Assembly (NCBI GenBank): GCA_029250945.1
Contig: JAQXEG010000005.1
Span: 22,384-86,383, forward strand
Length of the DNA: 64,000 nucleotides
Source of the DNA: Yoonia sp.
Lineage (GTDB): Bacteria; Pseudomonadota; Alphaproteobacteria; Rhodobacterales; Rhodobacteraceae
Reading direction: 5' to 3'
Shown: positions 17,980 through 28,841 of the stretch, piece after piece
Layout of the letters: each line of letters opens with the position of its first letter
Position numbering within the stretch: position 1 is the first letter of the stretch
Program-made: the position numbers and the translations under genes
The notes under the pieces: generated by a model
The model's database searches: none
What the model was told of the DNA's origin: nothing
The model's input: the letters and a program-made list of their open reading frames with translations, nothing else

Positions 17980-18017
17980 TTTGCAAGGTTTACAAACCAC
18001 CTAGTGAAGTTTGCAAA
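17980..18017. promoter_or_regulatory. Predicted PccR autoregulatory operator
   Basis: TTTGCAAG (17980-17987), TTTACAAA (17989-17996) and a perfect TTTGCAAA (18010-18017) are clustered just upstream of the pccR ATG (18026). The last site ends 8 bases before the start codon, where a bound repressor would block expression. The match to the pccB-side 8-mers supports autoregulation. Confidence 0.65.
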
Positions 18018-18025
18018 GGTGCGTC

Positions 18026-19405
18026 ATGGCTGTCCAGAAAATCTATGCCGGGGCCAAGCTGCGCGAATTGCGCGCGCGTCTGTCGCTGACGCAAAAGGCA
18101 TTTGCCGGACAGCTTGGTGTATCGCTGCCCTATCTCAACCAGATGGAAAACAATAACCGGCCCGTCAGCACGTCGGTCGTGTTGGGATTGGCCCAAGAAT
18201 TCGGCTTTGACGTAACCGAATTGCAATCCGGGGATGAGGCCCGGCTAGTCGGGGACATGCGCGAAGCCTTGGCCGATCCGGTGTTCACCGGCGACGCACC
18301 CCAGCTTGCAGATTTGCGACTTGCCGCGGCCAACGCCCCCAGTCTTGCGCGGGCGTTCCTCGACCTGCACGCGGCCTATCGTCAGACCCACGAGCGGCTT
18401 GCCAGCCTAGATGAGGCATTGGGCCGAGAGGACGCCCGCCTTGCCCCGTCCCCTTGGGAAGAAGTGCGCGATTTCTTTCACTATTGCGATAATTACATCG
18501 ACGCCGTTGACCGCGCGGCAGAACGTTTCGCAAGCCAAGGCCAGCCGGTTTCAGCGGCTTTGGCCGGCCTTGGCGTGACGATCCAACTGGATGCAAAAGG
18601 ACCGCTACGCCATTACGATGAAACAACAAAGACGCTGACCCTATCGTCGGTTGCGGCACCCGCGACCCAAGCGTTCCAGATGTTGCTGCAATACGCGCTG
18701 ATCGCACAGGCCCCGTTGTTGACCGCGACCCTTGATCTTGCACGATTTCAATCAGAGGCCGCCCGCAGTATCGCGCTTGTCGGGCTCGCCAATTACTTTG
18801 CGGGGGCCGCTTTGATGCCTTACGGCGCGTTCCTGACCGCGGCCCAAGAGGCACGGCACGATCTGGAAATTCTGTCCGCCCACTTTGGTGCATCACTTGA
18901 ACAAATCGCGCATCGGCTGTCCACGATGCAACGCCCCGGTGCCAAGGGGATTCCATTCTTTTTCGTGCGTGTTGATCAAGCAGGCACCATCACGAAACGA
19001 CATTCGGCCACAACATTGCAATTCGCCCGTTACGGCGGCGCCTGCCCGCTATGGAATGTGCACGCAGCGTTTGAAACGCCCGGACAATTTCTGCGCCAAT
19101 TGGCAGAAACGCCTGACGGGGCGCGGTATTTCTGTTTGGCGCGCGACGTGTCAAAATCGGGGGGCGCATTCGACGCCCCCACCCGCCGCTACGCTATTGG
19201 ACTGGGCTGCGAGGTGCGCCATGCCGACGCGCTGGTTTATGCCGACCACATGGACAGCGGGTCACCAGAGGCCTACGCCCCAATCGGGATTTCGTGCCGG
19301 ATTTGCGACCGCAAAGGATGTCACCAACGCTCTGTCCCGCCGTTGGAACGACAGCTGCGCGTCGATCCACATCAACGCGGTGTCTTGCCCTATCAGGTCG
19401 ACTAG
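18026..19405 (+). CDS. pccR: Short-chain fatty acyl-CoA regulator PccR (ScfR family)
   Basis: 459 residues. An XRE-type helix-turn-helix occupies about residues 8-60 (LRELRARLSLTQKAFAGQLG, YLNQMENNNRPVS). A large ligand-binding region of the ScfR/MccR family follows, ending in a Cys-rich motif ISCRICDRKGCHQRSVPPL. In Rhodobacter sphaeroides PccR activates propionyl-CoA carboxylase genes by sensing propionyl-CoA. Here pccA, pccB and mcm are all nearby and TTTGCAAA sites precede both pccB and this gene. The start at ATG 18026 removes five codons of an overlapping frame and places the helix-turn-helix at the usual distance. Confidence 0.92.
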   Translation: MAVQKIYAGAKLRELRARLSLTQKAFAGQLGVSLPYLNQMENNNRPVSTSVVLGLAQEFGFDVTELQSGDEARLVGDMREALADPVFTGDAPQLADLRLAAANAPSLARAFLDLHAAYRQTHERLASLDEALGREDARLAPSPWEEVRDFFHYCDNYIDAVDRAAERFASQGQPVSAALAGLGVTIQLDAKGPLRHYDETTKTLTLSSVAAPATQAFQMLLQYALIAQAPLLTATLDLARFQSEAARSIALVGLANYFAGAALMPYGAFLTAAQEARHDLEILSAHFGASLEQIAHRLSTMQRPGAKGIPFFFVRVDQAGTITKRHSATTLQFARYGGACPLWNVHAAFETPGQFLRQLAETPDGARYFCLARDVSKSGGAFDAPTRRYAIGLGCEVRHADALVYADHMDSGSPEAYAPIGISCRICDRKGCHQRSVPPLERQLRVDPHQRGVLPYQVD

Positions 19406-19433
19406 CTAAACTACCCCAAAGGGAGATTTGATC

Positions 19434-19907
19434 ATGGAATTGAACGGCACCAAGATTATCGCCGCAGACGTCGCAACCGTCTGGGCGCATCTGAACAATC
19501 CCGACACATTGCAAGCCTGCATTCCGGGCTGTGAAGAGCTGACGGGATCCCCTGCCGAAGGGTTCGCAGCCACCGTCAAACAAAAAGTCGGCCCTGTGAA
19601 GGCGACGTTCAAAGGGGCCGTCACCCTAGAAAATATCGTTGAAAACCAATCCTATACCATTGTTGGCGAAGGTAAGGGTGGCGTTGCGGGTTTTGCCAAA
19701 GGCGGGGCTGACGTGACGCTTGTCACTGTGCCCGAAGGCACCGAGCTGACCTATGACGCGACGGCCAAAGTGGGCGGTAAACTGGCGCAATTGGGCAACC
19801 GCATCATTGGCGGTTTCGCCCGCAAAATGGCCGATCAATTCTTTGAAAACTTTCAAAACGTCGTCGAAGACGCCCCTAACGCTGGGACGTCTGCCAGTTC
19901 GGATTGA
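19434..19907 (+). CDS. CoxG-like SRPBCC family protein
   Basis: 157 residues of the carbon monoxide dehydrogenase subunit G (CoxG) family. It starts [20 protein letters not shown], with the usual [10 protein letters not shown] motif at about residues 24-33 and [20 protein letters not shown] near the end. The family has the START/Bet v1 fold; CoxG is reported to recruit CO dehydrogenase to the membrane, but many copies, like this one, occur without cox genes. GGGAG lies 9 bases before the ATG. Its last 32 bases overlap the 3' end of the convergent betA gene. Confidence 0.88.
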   Translation: MELNGTKIIAADVATVWAHLNNPDTLQACIPGCEELTGSPAEGFAATVKQKVGPVKATFKGAVTLENIVENQSYTIVGEGKGGVAGFAKGGADVTLVTVPEGTELTYDATAKVGGKLAQLGNRIIGGFARKMADQFFENFQNVVEDAPNAGTSASSD

Positions 19908-21534
19908 TCCACGGTTCGTCATTGGCGCGCGGCAACGGGTTGCGTCCGATGATGTGATCGGCGGCCTTTTCACCGACCATAATCGATGGCCCGTTCAGGT
20001 TCCCGTTGGTGATTCGCGGAAAGATAGAGCTGTCAGCGACGCGCAACCCATCGACCCCGATAACACGGCATTCGCCGTCCACAACGGCCATCGGATCATC
20101 CGCCGCACCCATTTTGCAGGTGCCGCAGGGGTGATAGGCGCTTTCGACGTGTTCGCGGATGAAATCATCCAGCTCCGCGTCCGTTTGCGCATCGCTGCCC
20201 GGCTGGATTTCCTTTCCAGCGTAGGGCGCGAATGCCTCTTGGGCAAAAATCTCGCGGGTGAGGCGGATACAGGTGCGGAAATCCTCCCAGTCGGACGGGT
20301 CGGACATGTAGTTGAATTGGATGCGCGGGTTATCCGCCGGATCGGCAGAGCGCAGCGTTACCTGCCCGCGTGACACCGACCGCATCGGACCGACGTGGGC
20401 CTGAAACCCATGACCTTCGGCTGCAACCTGACCATCATACCGCACCGCGATGGGCAGGAAATGATACTGGATATCAGGGTATTCGACACCGGGTTTGGAA
20501 CGTACAAATGCCGCACTTTCAAACTGGTTGGACGCACCAAGGCCGGTTTTCGTGAACAACCATTGCGCGCCAATCTTGGCCTTGCCCCATAGGTTCCAGT
20601 GTTTGAACAGCGACACAGGCTTGGTCGCCGCTTGTTGGATATAAAGCTCTAGGTGGTCTTGGAGGTTTTGGCCAACCCCAGCCCGATCTGCGACCACGTC
20701 GATGCCGTGTTCGGCCAGATGGTCAGCAGGGCCGATGCCCGACAGCATGAGAAGTTTTGGCGAATTTAGTGAGGACGCTGCGACGATAACCTCCACGTTG
20801 GCGCGGATCACTTCGATGTTGCCGCCGCGTTCAACCTCTACCCCGACAGCTCGACCGTTTTCGATCACGATCTTGCGGGCTAGTGCGCGGGTGATATCAC
20901 AGTTCGCCCGCTTGAGCGCAGGCCGCAGATAGGCGTTCGCCGCCGACCAGCGCCGCCCCTTGTGAATGGTCGCATCAAAGGGGCCAAACCCCTCTTGCTG
21001 TTCACCGTTATAGTCGCCGGTAACGGGATAGCCCGCCTGTTCGCCCGCCTTCACAAAGGCGCGGGTCAACGGGTTTTTGCGCGGGCCGCGCGATACATGC
21101 AGCGGCCCCGATTTGCCCCGCCAATCAGGGTCGCCACCATGGCCACCACTGTCCCAATGTTCCATCCGTTTGAAATAGGGCAGCACATCGGCATAGGCCC
21201 ATCCCTGCGCCCCACTTTCAGCCCAATGGTCAAAATCACGCGCATGACCACGCACATAGATCATGCCGTTGATCGACGAGGACCCGCCGATCACCTTGCC
21301 ACGCGGCGTGACCAAGGTCCGGCCGTCCAGATGCGGCTCCGGCTCTGTCGACATGCCCCAATCATACATCTTCATGTTCATTGGGTAGGACAGCGCGGCA
21401 GGCATCTGAATGAACGGCCCCGCGTCAGTGCCGCCATGCTCAATGACCAACACCTGCTTGCCGGCTTCGGCCAAGCGACAGGCGATCGCGCAGCCCGCAG
21501 AGCCTGCGCCGATGATGACGTAATCTGCGTTCAA
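19876..21534 (-). CDS. betA: Choline dehydrogenase
   Basis: 552 residues of the GMC oxidoreductase family. The FAD-binding dinucleotide motif [20 protein letters not shown] is at the N-terminus, the GMC signature [19 protein letters not shown] at about 80-100, and the C-terminal active-site region has [12 protein letters not shown] and [17 protein letters not shown]. It oxidises choline to betaine aldehyde at the membrane. It is the last gene of betI-betC-betB-betA; its ATG overlaps the betB stop by 4 bases. Confidence 0.95.
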   Translation of the reverse strand: MNADYVIIGAGSAGCAIACRLAEAGKQVLVIEHGGTDAGPFIQMPAALSYPMNMKMYDWGMSTEPEPHLDGRTLVTPRGKVIGGSSSINGMIYVRGHARDFDHWAESGAQGWAYADVLPYFKRMEHWDSGGHGGDPDWRGKSGPLHVSRGPRKNPLTRAFVKAGEQAGYPVTGDYNGEQQEGFGPFDATIHKGRRWSAANAYLRPALKRANCDITRALARKIVIENGRAVGVEVERGGNIEVIRANVEVIVAASSLNSPKLLMLSGIGPADHLAEHGIDVVADRAGVGQNLQDHLELYIQQAATKPVSLFKHWNLWGKAKIGAQWLFTKTGLGASNQFESAAFVRSKPGVEYPDIQYHFLPIAVRYDGQVAAEGHGFQAHVGPMRSVSRGQVTLRSADPADNPRIQFNYMSDPSDWEDFRTCIRLTREIFAQEAFAPYAGKEIQPGSDAQTDAELDDFIREHVESAYHPCGTCKMGAADDPMAVVDGECRVIGVDGLRVADSSIFPRITNGNLNGPSIMVGEKAADHIIGRNPLPRANDEPWINPNWQTSQR

Positions 21535-22979
21535 AACGGTGCCTCCACGTCGCCCATGGCCACGTAAACCCCTTTGACATGTGAATAGTGTTCGATCGCA
21601 GCCTTGGAATTTTCGCGCCCCACGCCCGACAATTTGGACCCGCCAAAGGGGGCCTCGACCGGCGCAAGGTTATAGGTGTTGATGTAACACGTCCCCGCCT
21701 CGAAACCCGCGACCATCCGGTGCGCACGGGTAAGATCGGCAGTGAACACGCCTGCGGCAAGGCCAAATTCGGTGTCATTGGCACGGGCCAACACCTCTTC
21801 TTCGGTGTCGAAATCCAGCACCGACAAGACAGGGCCAAAGATCTCTTCGCGGGCGATGGTCATGTCGTCGGTGACGTCGGCAAAGACGGTCGGTTCAATG
21901 TAGAACCCGTCGCCATCCACCAGATTGCCACCCGTGATCAGGCGCGCGCCCTCGGCCACGCCTTTTTCAATGTAGCCCATGACGATATTGCGCTGGTTTT
22001 CAGACACCATAGGACCAAAGTTGACGTCAGGATCTTGCGGATCGCCCATTTTGACGCCCTTTAGGCGTTCGGCCATGCGGGTCAGGAACGCCTCTTTGAT
22101 GCCCTTTTGCACGAACACGCGGGTGCCGTTGGAGCAGACTTGGCCCGAGGAATAGAAATTACCCAAGATCGCGCCGGACACCGCGTTTTCGAGGTCAGCA
22201 TCGTCAAAAATGACCAATGGGGATTTGCCACCCAGTTCCATCGTGACATGACGGATGCCTTCGGCGGCGGCGGCGTAGACCTTGCGCCCTGTTGGCACCG
22301 ATCCGGTCAGCGACACCTTGGCCACGCGGTCGTCGGTGATCAGGGATGCGCCAACGGCGCCATAACCCTGCACGACGTTATAGACGCCAGCGGGTGCCCC
22401 TGCCTCATGCAAAATTTCGGCGACCTTAAGCGCGGATAGCGGGGTCGTTTCGGACGGTTTGAACACCATCGCGTTGCCGCAAGCCAAGGCAGGTGCGCCC
22501 TTCCATGCGGCAATCTGTGTGGGATAATTCCATGCGCCGATACCGACGCAAACGCCCAAAGGTTCGCGGCGGGTATAGACGAAATCATCGGCCAGTTGGA
22601 TATGTTCGCCCGTGATGGCCGCAGCCAGCCCGCCGAAATATTCAAGCGCATCCGCCCCAGATGTGGCGTCGGCCACGGATGTTTCCTGATAGGGTTTACC
22701 GGTGTCGTAAGTTTCCAACACCGACAATTCGTGGTTGCGGTCACGCATGATGTCAGCCGCCCGGCGCAACACGCGGCCACGGTCCGTGGCCGTCCACGCC
22801 GCCCATTCCACTTGCGCCCGTTTGGCGGCTGCAAGGGCCTGTTCGATGATCGCGGGCGTGGCGCTGTAAACCGTCGCGATGACAGCGCCAGTGGCCGGAT
22901 AAATCACGGGGATCGGGTCGCCAGCAGTGTCTTCGACATATTGACCATCAATGAAATGGGATGCGGTTGGTTCTGTCAT
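21531..22979 (-). CDS. betB: Betaine aldehyde dehydrogenase
   Basis: 482 residues of the aldehyde dehydrogenase superfamily. The catalytic Cys is in [17 protein letters not shown] and the general-base Glu in [14 protein letters not shown]; the NAD-binding stretch is [15 protein letters not shown]. It oxidises betaine aldehyde to the osmoprotectant glycine betaine. Context (betC upstream, betA coupled downstream) makes the specific name safe. Confidence 0.95.
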   Translation of the reverse strand: MTEPTASHFIDGQYVEDTAGDPIPVIYPATGAVIATVYSATPAIIEQALAAAKRAQVEWAAWTATDRGRVLRRAADIMRDRNHELSVLETYDTGKPYQETSVADATSGADALEYFGGLAAAITGEHIQLADDFVYTRREPLGVCVGIGAWNYPTQIAAWKGAPALACGNAMVFKPSETTPLSALKVAEILHEAGAPAGVYNVVQGYGAVGASLITDDRVAKVSLTGSVPTGRKVYAAAAEGIRHVTMELGGKSPLVIFDDADLENAVSGAILGNFYSSGQVCSNGTRVFVQKGIKEAFLTRMAERLKGVKMGDPQDPDVNFGPMVSENQRNIVMGYIEKGVAEGARLITGGNLVDGDGFYIEPTVFADVTDDMTIAREEIFGPVLSVLDFDTEEEVLARANDTEFGLAAGVFTADLTRAHRMVAGFEAGTCYINTYNLAPVEAPFGGSKLSGVGRENSKAAIEHYSHVKGVYVAMGDVEAPF

Positions 22980-23022
22980 AAAGGGGCCCTCCGGGGGGAG
23001 TATTTGAGAAAAAGCGAAGCGA

Positions 23023-24531
23023 TTATTCGCCGCGGGGGAAACGTTGGTTTTCTTCCAAAACGTTCAGGTCCATGTGATTGCGCATGTAGCGTTCTGATGC
23101 CTGTTGCAGCGGCTGGAAATCCCAAGGATAGTAGGATCCGTTGCGCAGCGCCTCGTAAACAACCCAGCGGCCTGCTTGGGAATGGCGCACCTCTGCGTCA
23201 TATTTGGCGAGGTCCCAGCGCGCCTGCGATTTGGCGCGTAATTGCGTGACTGTCCCCTGATGATCGGGGTGATCAGCAAGGTTGGTCAGCTCGTGAGGGT
23301 CGGCATCCAGATCGAACAACTGGTCGGGATCAAGCGCACAACGGTTGTATTTCCATTTCCCGTAGCGCAGCGAGACAAGCGGCGCGTATGACCCTTCGGC
23401 GGCGTATTCCATGGCAACCGGTTCGCTTCGCTCTCCGCCCTGCCCCAGCGGCACGATGGATTGCCCGTCGGTCCACGGCATCACCTCTGACATATCCACG
23501 CCCGCGAGGTCGCAAAGGGTTGGCAACACGTCGATGCTGCTAACCGGCGTTGTGGTCAGCCCCGGCGTCATCTGCGGCGAAGCGATCATCATCGGTACAC
23601 GTGCGGACCCTTCATAGAATGACATTTTGAACCAAAGCCCGCGGTCGCCCAACATGTCGCCGTGGTCAGAAAGGAAGATAATCTCGGCCTCTTGCCGCGT
23701 ATCTTCGAGCGTTTGCAGCACCTCGCCGATTTTGGCGTCGATATAGCTGATGTTGGCGAAATAGGCTTGGCGCGCGCGTTTGATATGATCCTCGGTAATG
23801 TTGAAATTATCGCGGTCGTTGGCATCAAGGATGCGCTGGGAATGCGGGTCCTGTTCATCATAGGGGATCGGGCCGACGTCGGGCAGCAGATGGTCGCAGT
23901 TATTGTACAGATCCCAGTATTTCTGACGCGCCACATAAGGGTCATGCGGGTGTGTGAAGCTGACGGTCAGACACCATGGCCGCACATCCTTGCCCCGCGA
24001 TAAATCATAAAGCTTGCGGGTCGCGTGATAGGCGACCTCATCATCATATTCCATCTGGTTGGAAATCTCGGCCACGCCAGCGCCCGTCACGGACCCCATA
24101 TTGTGATACCACCAATCAATCCGCTCACCCGGTTTGCGGTAGTCTGGCGTCCAGCCGAAATCAGCAGGGTAGATATCGGTGGTCAGCCGCTCCTCAAACC
24201 CGTGCATCTGGTCGGGGCCGACAAAATGCATCTTGCCAGACAGACAGGTCTGATACCCTGCGCGGCGCAGATGGTGCGCATAGGTTGGAATGGATGACGT
24301 GAATTCGGCGGCATTGTCGTAGACGCCTGTGCGGCTTGGCAACTGGCCCGACATGAACGACGCCCGCGCCGGCGCACACAGCGGGGAGGCGGTATAGGCG
24401 TTGGCAAACCGCGTGGACCGGGCCGCCAGCTTTTTCAAATTGGGCGCATGCAGCCAGTCGGCGGGGCCGTCGGGAAACATGGTCCCGTTCAACTGATCAA
24501 CCATAATGATAAGAATATTGGGCTGTGTCAT
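23023..24531 (-). CDS. betC: Choline-sulfatase
   Basis: 502 residues, type I sulfatase. The active-site Cys to be converted to formylglycine is in [11 protein letters not shown] (C-x-P-x-R) at about residues 51-61. Metal ligands occur in MVDQLNG at the N-terminus and in [11 protein letters not shown]. The C-terminal tail with the Trp/Tyr-rich region is typical of choline-sulfatases. It hydrolyses choline-O-sulfate to choline and sulfate, feeding BetA/BetB. It lacks a signal peptide, consistent with a cytoplasmic enzyme. The start ATG overlaps the betI stop (24528-24531). Confidence 0.94.
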   Translation of the reverse strand: MTQPNILIIMVDQLNGTMFPDGPADWLHAPNLKKLAARSTRFANAYTASPLCAPARASFMSGQLPSRTGVYDNAAEFTSSIPTYAHHLRRAGYQTCLSGKMHFVGPDQMHGFEERLTTDIYPADFGWTPDYRKPGERIDWWYHNMGSVTGAGVAEISNQMEYDDEVAYHATRKLYDLSRGKDVRPWCLTVSFTHPHDPYVARQKYWDLYNNCDHLLPDVGPIPYDEQDPHSQRILDANDRDNFNITEDHIKRARQAYFANISYIDAKIGEVLQTLEDTRQEAEIIFLSDHGDMLGDRGLWFKMSFYEGSARVPMMIASPQMTPGLTTTPVSSIDVLPTLCDLAGVDMSEVMPWTDGQSIVPLGQGGERSEPVAMEYAAEGSYAPLVSLRYGKWKYNRCALDPDQLFDLDADPHELTNLADHPDHQGTVTQLRAKSQARWDLAKYDAEVRHSQAGRWVVYEALRNGSYYPWDFQPLQQASERYMRNHMDLNVLEENQRFPRGE

Positions 24532-25097
24532 GCAGCACCTTTTGTCAGTGTTGTCAGCGCGGCCAGTGCCGTCGCTTGTGGGTTGGCGTCCGGCGCGGTC
24601 AGCGCGGCGCGAATATAGAGCCCGTCGATCAAGGCGGCCATTGTGTCGGCGGCTTGGCGGGGGTCATCGCAAAGCGGGCGCAACGCATGGGTCAGGTTTG
24701 ACCGCAGCCGCCGCTGATACACCCGCAATAACCGGAGTGCATCTGAGCTAGTTTGGGCCTGCACATAAAACGTCATCCACGCGGAAACCGTGGCAGGATC
24801 AAAACACGACTGCGCAAAGTTGGCGCGGATAATGGCGCGCGCCCGCTCTGTCGGATTGCGTGCAAGCACCAGCGCACCACGTACCTCGGCGGCGTAATCG
24901 CGCAAGATTTGGCGCATCGCCGCCTCGAAAATCTGGTCCTTGCCGCCAAAATAATGATGCGCAAGCGCGGACGACATGCCCGCCCGCTTCGCGATCCGGC
25001 TGACTGTCACATCCAGAGATCCGGCCGCGCCAATTTCTGCAATTGTCGCTTCGACCAAGGCCTTGCGGCGAATTGGCTCCATTCCAAGCTTTGGCAT
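24528..25097 (-). CDS. betI: Transcriptional repressor BetI (TetR family)
   Basis: 189 residues: a TetR-type helix-turn-helix at about 10-55 (RKALVEATIAEIGAAG, TVSRIAKRAGMSSALAHHYF) and the BetI-type C-terminal ligand domain (LRVYQRRLRSNLTHALRPL). It represses bet genes until choline is present. It is the first gene of the operon, and an ATTGA-N4-TCAAT palindrome lies 42 bases upstream of its ATG. Confidence 0.93.
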   Translation of the reverse strand: MPKLGMEPIRRKALVEATIAEIGAAGSLDVTVSRIAKRAGMSSALAHHYFGGKDQIFEAAMRQILRDYAAEVRGALVLARNPTERARAIIRANFAQSCFDPATVSAWMTFYVQAQTSSDALRLLRVYQRRLRSNLTHALRPLCDDPRQAADTMAALIDGLYIRAALTAPDANPQATALAALTTLTKGAA

Positions 25098-25138
25098 GAC
25101 GCCTCCAAACTATCCCATAACCCAATGTCATTATTTTT

Positions 25139-25152
25139 ATTGATCCGTCAAT
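25139..25152. promoter_or_regulatory. Predicted BetI operator
   Basis: A 14-bp interrupted palindrome, ATTGA-TCCG-TCAAT, lies in the bet operon leader. The ATTGA/TCAAT half-sites match the type of inverted repeat bound by E. coli BetI. The bases around it are AT-rich. Assignment rests on position and resemblance. Confidence 0.55.
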
Positions 25153-25223
25153 CAAGAAAAACTCTGCGTTTTCCGCTTGCCCCTAAATACCTCCGCCAGA
25201 GGCTTGTGATCTTTGATCGCAAA

Positions 25224-26147
25224 TCAGGTTTTGCTGGCGGCCGACGTTGGGATGACACGACGGCGCGCGACCGCCTCTCGCCAAGTAATGAAGCTGACGG
25301 CGGCCATGATGATCCCGCCACCAAAGATCACCCAGCCATCTATCCCCTCGCCAAATACGATGGCGCCAAGTGCGACGGCCCAGACAAGCTGTAAGAATGT
25401 GACCGGCTGCGTCACCGTCAGCGGTGCGGATTTGAACGCGAGGGTCATGGTGTAATGTCCAGCGGTCGCGAACACGGCCACAAGGAACATCCAGCCCACC
25501 TGCCCCCATGTCGGCGGCACCCAGACCGCAACGGCAAAGGGGATCAGGCCGATGGTCACGGTGATCGACAACATGCCCACGACGACGGCGGGCGATACTT
25601 CGTCCGACATAACCTTGGCAATCAGGTACCCCGCGGCAAAGCCAACGGCTGTGAACAGCATCGCGATATGGCCGATATCGACGCTGCGGATTCCCGGGCG
25701 CAGAATGATCATCGCGCCGATCAGGGCCACCACAACCGCCGCGATCCGGCGGGGTGGCAGGCGTTCGTCCAGAAACACAGCCGCCCCAATCGCCACGTAG
25801 ATCGGGCTGAGGTAGTTCATCGCTGTCACCTCGGCCAGCGGGATGCGCGACATGGCAAAGAACCACAAGATCACGGCCAATGTATGCACTACGCCGCGAA
25901 TGCCGAACAACATCAGTTGCCGCCGATCCAAATGTGCCGCACGCATGGGACCAATCATCGGGATCACGAAGACAAGGCCAAGCAGATACCGCAGAAACGC
26001 CCCTTGGGCCGCCGGAAGGTCAGAGCCTACGTATTTGACGATAGCTGTGACAGCCACAAACATCAGGCCCGTGATGGCCATCCAGATAATCCCCATAACG
26101 GGGCGCGGATGTGATTGGGTTTGCATGTGGTTAGGCGTGACAGCCAT
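25224..26147 (-). CDS. EamA/DMT family transporter
   Basis: About 307 residues with roughly ten transmembrane segments arranged as two EamA repeats. The first repeat starts MGIIWMAITGLMFVAVTAIV and has RIPLAEVTAMNYLSPIYVAI; the second contains SAPLTVTQPVTFLQLVWAVA. Possible starts are TTG 26162, ATG 26147 and ATG 26126; none has a clear ribosome-binding site, so the exact N-terminus is open. It stands alone between the bet operon and yebC. Substrate unknown. Confidence 0.85.
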   Translation of the reverse strand: MAVTPNHMQTQSHPRPVMGIIWMAITGLMFVAVTAIVKYVGSDLPAAQGAFLRYLLGLVFVIPMIGPMRAAHLDRRQLMLFGIRGVVHTLAVILWFFAMSRIPLAEVTAMNYLSPIYVAIGAAVFLDERLPPRRIAAVVVALIGAMIILRPGIRSVDIGHIAMLFTAVGFAAGYLIAKVMSDEVSPAVVVGMLSITVTIGLIPFAVAVWVPPTWGQVGWMFLVAVFATAGHYTMTLAFKSAPLTVTQPVTFLQLVWAVALGAIVFGEGIDGWVIFGGGIIMAAVSFITWREAVARRRVIPTSAASKT

Positions 26148-26211
26148 CGGCTGAAATGACAAGGGGCGCGGCCATCGCTGACCCCGCCCCCGTTCGATTA
26201 TGTCAGAGCGT

Positions 26212-26958
26212 TCAGCCCTCGAATGATGCCAGCACCTCGTCAGAGGCTTCCATGTTGGTGGTCACGCGCTGCACATCGTCGTCTTCTTCCAACACGTCGA
26301 GCAGCTTCATCAGCTTGGCCAGACCTTCGGCGTCCAGCTCGGTTGTCATGTTTGGCTTCCAGATCAGCTTGGTCGTCTCGCTTTCGCCCAGTTCCTTTTC
26401 TAAGGCTGTAGCGACGTCGTTCAGATCGGTATCGGCGCAATAGATGACATGGGCCTCTTCGTCGGATTGCACATCCTCGGCGCCCGCCTCGATCGCGGCC
26501 ATCATCACTGTGTCTGCGTCACCGACGGAGGCGGGGTAAACCACCTCGCCCGTGCGGTCGAACATAAAACCGACAGAACCCGTTTCGCCCAAATTGCCGC
26601 CGTTCTTGGAAAACGTGGAGCGCACAGTCGACGCGGTGCGGTTTTTGTTGTCCGTCATCGCCTCGACGATCACGGCAACACCGTTAGGGCCATACCCCTC
26701 ATACCGGATTTCGTCGTAGTTTTCCGCATCCCCGCCTTGGGATTTCTTGATGGCGCGGTCGATCACGTCCTTGGGGACAGAGCTCGACTTGGCCTCTTTC
26801 ACGGCCAGACGCAAGCGCGGGTTTTTATCGGGATCGGGGTCGCCCATTTTGGCGGCCACGGTGATTTCCTTGGCCAGTTTTGAAAACAGCTTAGAGCGCA
26901 GTTTGTCCTGACGCCCTTTGCGGTGCTGAATATTCGCCCATTTGGAGTGGCCAGCCAT
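26212..26958 (-). CDS. yebC: YebC/PmpR family protein
   Basis: 248 residues with the invariant N-terminus [18 protein letters not shown] and the [20 protein letters not shown] segment of the TACO1/YebC family, all three domains present. Family members have been described as DNA-binding regulators and, more recently, as ribosome-associated factors that help translate difficult stretches. The gene has its own upstream gap and no co-transcribed partner. The call is certain at family level. Confidence 0.97.
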   Translation of the reverse strand: MAGHSKWANIQHRKGRQDKLRSKLFSKLAKEITVAAKMGDPDPDKNPRLRLAVKEAKSSSVPKDVIDRAIKKSQGGDAENYDEIRYEGYGPNGVAVIVEAMTDNKNRTASTVRSTFSKNGGNLGETGSVGFMFDRTGEVVYPASVGDADTVMMAAIEAGAEDVQSDEEAHVIYCADTDLNDVATALEKELGESETTKLIWKPNMTTELDAEGLAKLMKLLDVLEEDDDVQRVTTNMEASDEVLASFEG

Positions 26959-27059
26959 GTCGGTATCCTATCAATCTTTGGTTTGTGACGTCTTACGCCA
27001 AACAAGCGGTCTGGATCAAGGCGGTGGGGCCAACATGCATATTTATTGCTCAAAAGAAG

Positions 27060-28841
27060 CTAGAGCGGCCAGATCATTGGGATCACAAAACTGGCAATCG
27101 GGGCCAGCGTCAGGTTCAGAGGAATGCCAAATTTCAGGAAATCCGCGAATTTATACCCGCCTGGTCCATAGACCAGTGTGTTGGTCTGATAGCCGATGGG
27201 TGTGGCAAAGCTGGCGCTGGCAGCGACCATCACCGCTACGACAAGCGGGCGCGGATCAACACCTAATGCAGTGGCCAGCCCAATCGCCACGGGTGTCATG
27301 ACCACGGCGACCGCATTGTTGCTAACCAGTTCGGTCAAGATCGACGACAACAGATAGACCGCCAGCACGATGAAGAACGGTGGTAGCACAGTCATCACGG
27401 GGCTGATCGCATCGGCGATCATCACGACAGCGCCCGAGGATTGCAGCGCGGCCCCCACCCCCAGCATTGCGAAAATCAGCGCAAGAAGGCGTCCGTCAAC
27501 GTAAGAAAATGCCTCTTCCGCGTCGATGCAGCCTGACATTAGCACGACCGTGACACCCACCATCGCCAGCATCAGGATCGGGGCCACGTTCAACGCGGCA
27601 AGAACCACGACAGACAAAAGCGTGGCACTAGCAACCCAAGCACGGCCACGGCGATAGGCCCGCTCGGACGGTTTGGACACGTCACCAAGGTTCATGTCTT
27701 TGGCCAGACGGGCGATATCCTCTGGCGCGCCTTCCAGCAGCAGCGTGTCGCCGACGCGCACGATCAGATCATCAATCTGGCGTCCGATATTCGTATCGCG
27801 CCGATGCACGGCCAGCGTATAGACCGCAAACCTGCGCCGCAAACGCATGGACCCCAACGTCCGGCCGACCATTTTACAGTTCGGGGTGATCAGCACCTCG
27901 ACAGTGGTGGTTTCAACGGCGGACAGTTGATCCACACGGCGCAGATCAGGCGTTGCTTGCAGCGATAGCAGCTCGGCCATCGCGGTGCGCAGAACCACGC
28001 GGTCGCCCTGTTGCAAAACGACGCCGTCCAGATTGCGCCGCAAGGAGGCATCGCCGCGGATCACGTCGATTAGACGCACGCCTTCACGTTTGAACAGTTG
28101 CACGCCTGTCACTTCGCGGCCGATCAGGTTGCTGTCTTTGGGGATCACCGCCTCTGAGAAAAAGCGCATTTTGGTGCGGTCAGACAGCAAGCTGGCCATG
28201 CTGGACCGATCCGGCAAAAGGCGTGGCCCCATGAAATAAAGGTAAAGAAATGTCCAAGTGACAACCACAAGGCCCACGGGCATGATTTCGAGAATGCCGA
28301 ATGGTTCCATCCCTGATGCCCGCGCGACCCCGTCGACCAGCAGGTTGGTGGATGTTCCAAGCAGGGTCATGGTCCCGCCCACGATGGCCGCGTAACTGAG
28401 CGGTATCAACAGCTTGGACGCGGATGTGCCCAGCGTGCGGGCCAATTGTACGAACACGGGGATCATCACAACCACCAGAGGGGTATTGTTCATGATTGCA
28501 CTTGCAAAGGCCACAAACACCAGTGATCCGCCAACCGCGCGTGCAGGGCTTTTCGCGGCTCGGCGTTCCACCGCCGCCGTCAGTGCCGCAAGCGCGCCGG
28601 TGCGGACCAAGGCCCCGACAATGATACACATCGCCGCAATCGTCCATGGCGCGGGGTTCGCCAGTGCCATGACCGCGTCGTCATAAGACAGCACGCCCGT
28701 CACCAACAGGGTCGACACGCCGATCAGGGCCACAACCTCGGTCGGGTACACCTCGCGCAGGAACATCACGAACATCAGGGCCACGACGGCGATGGTTAGC
28801 CATGCGCCTTGGGATTGGGACAAGGAAATCAGATCAATCAT
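27060..28841 (-). CDS. SLC13/DASS family permease with RCK_C domains
   Basis: 593 residues. Hydrophobic segments in the N-terminal half (up to about 200) and C-terminal half (from about 405) flank a soluble middle part with two TrkA-C (RCK_C) domains. These are visible as VTGVQLFKREGVRLIDVIRG and TPNCKMVGRTLGSMRLRRRF. The transport core has the family motif NNTPLVVVMIPVF near residue 117 and SNNAVAVVMTPVAIG near 508. Such proteins carry anions such as sulfate or dicarboxylates; the substrate is unknown. Its ATG overlaps the stop of the upstream DMT gene by ATGA. Confidence 0.9.
   Translation of the reverse strand: MIDLISLSQSQGAWLTIAVVALMFVMFLREVYPTEVVALIGVSTLLVTGVLSYDDAVMALANPAPWTIAAMCIIVGALVRTGALAALTAAVERRAAKSPARAVGGSLVFVAFASAIMNNTPLVVVMIPVFVQLARTLGTSASKLLIPLSYAAIVGGTMTLLGTSTNLLVDGVARASGMEPFGILEIMPVGLVVVTWTFLYLYFMGPRLLPDRSSMASLLSDRTKMRFFSEAVIPKDSNLIGREVTGVQLFKREGVRLIDVIRGDASLRRNLDGVVLQQGDRVVLRTAMAELLSLQATPDLRRVDQLSAVETTTVEVLITPNCKMVGRTLGSMRLRRRFAVYTLAVHRRDTNIGRQIDDLIVRVGDTLLLEGAPEDIARLAKDMNLGDVSKPSERAYRRGRAWVASATLLSVVVLAALNVAPILMLAMVGVTVVLMSGCIDAEEAFSYVDGRLLALIFAMLGVGAALQSSGAVVMIADAISPVMTVLPPFFIVLAVYLLSSILTELVSNNAVAVVMTPVAIGLATALGVDPRPLVVAVMVAASASFATPIGYQTNTLVYGPGGYKFADFLKFGIPLNLTLAPIASFVIPMIWPL

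Noticed and set aside
26148..26211. GC-rich hairpin after yebC as a terminator
   Set aside because: A GGGGCG/CGCCCC stem can be drawn but the loop is long and there is no T-run, so it was not listed.
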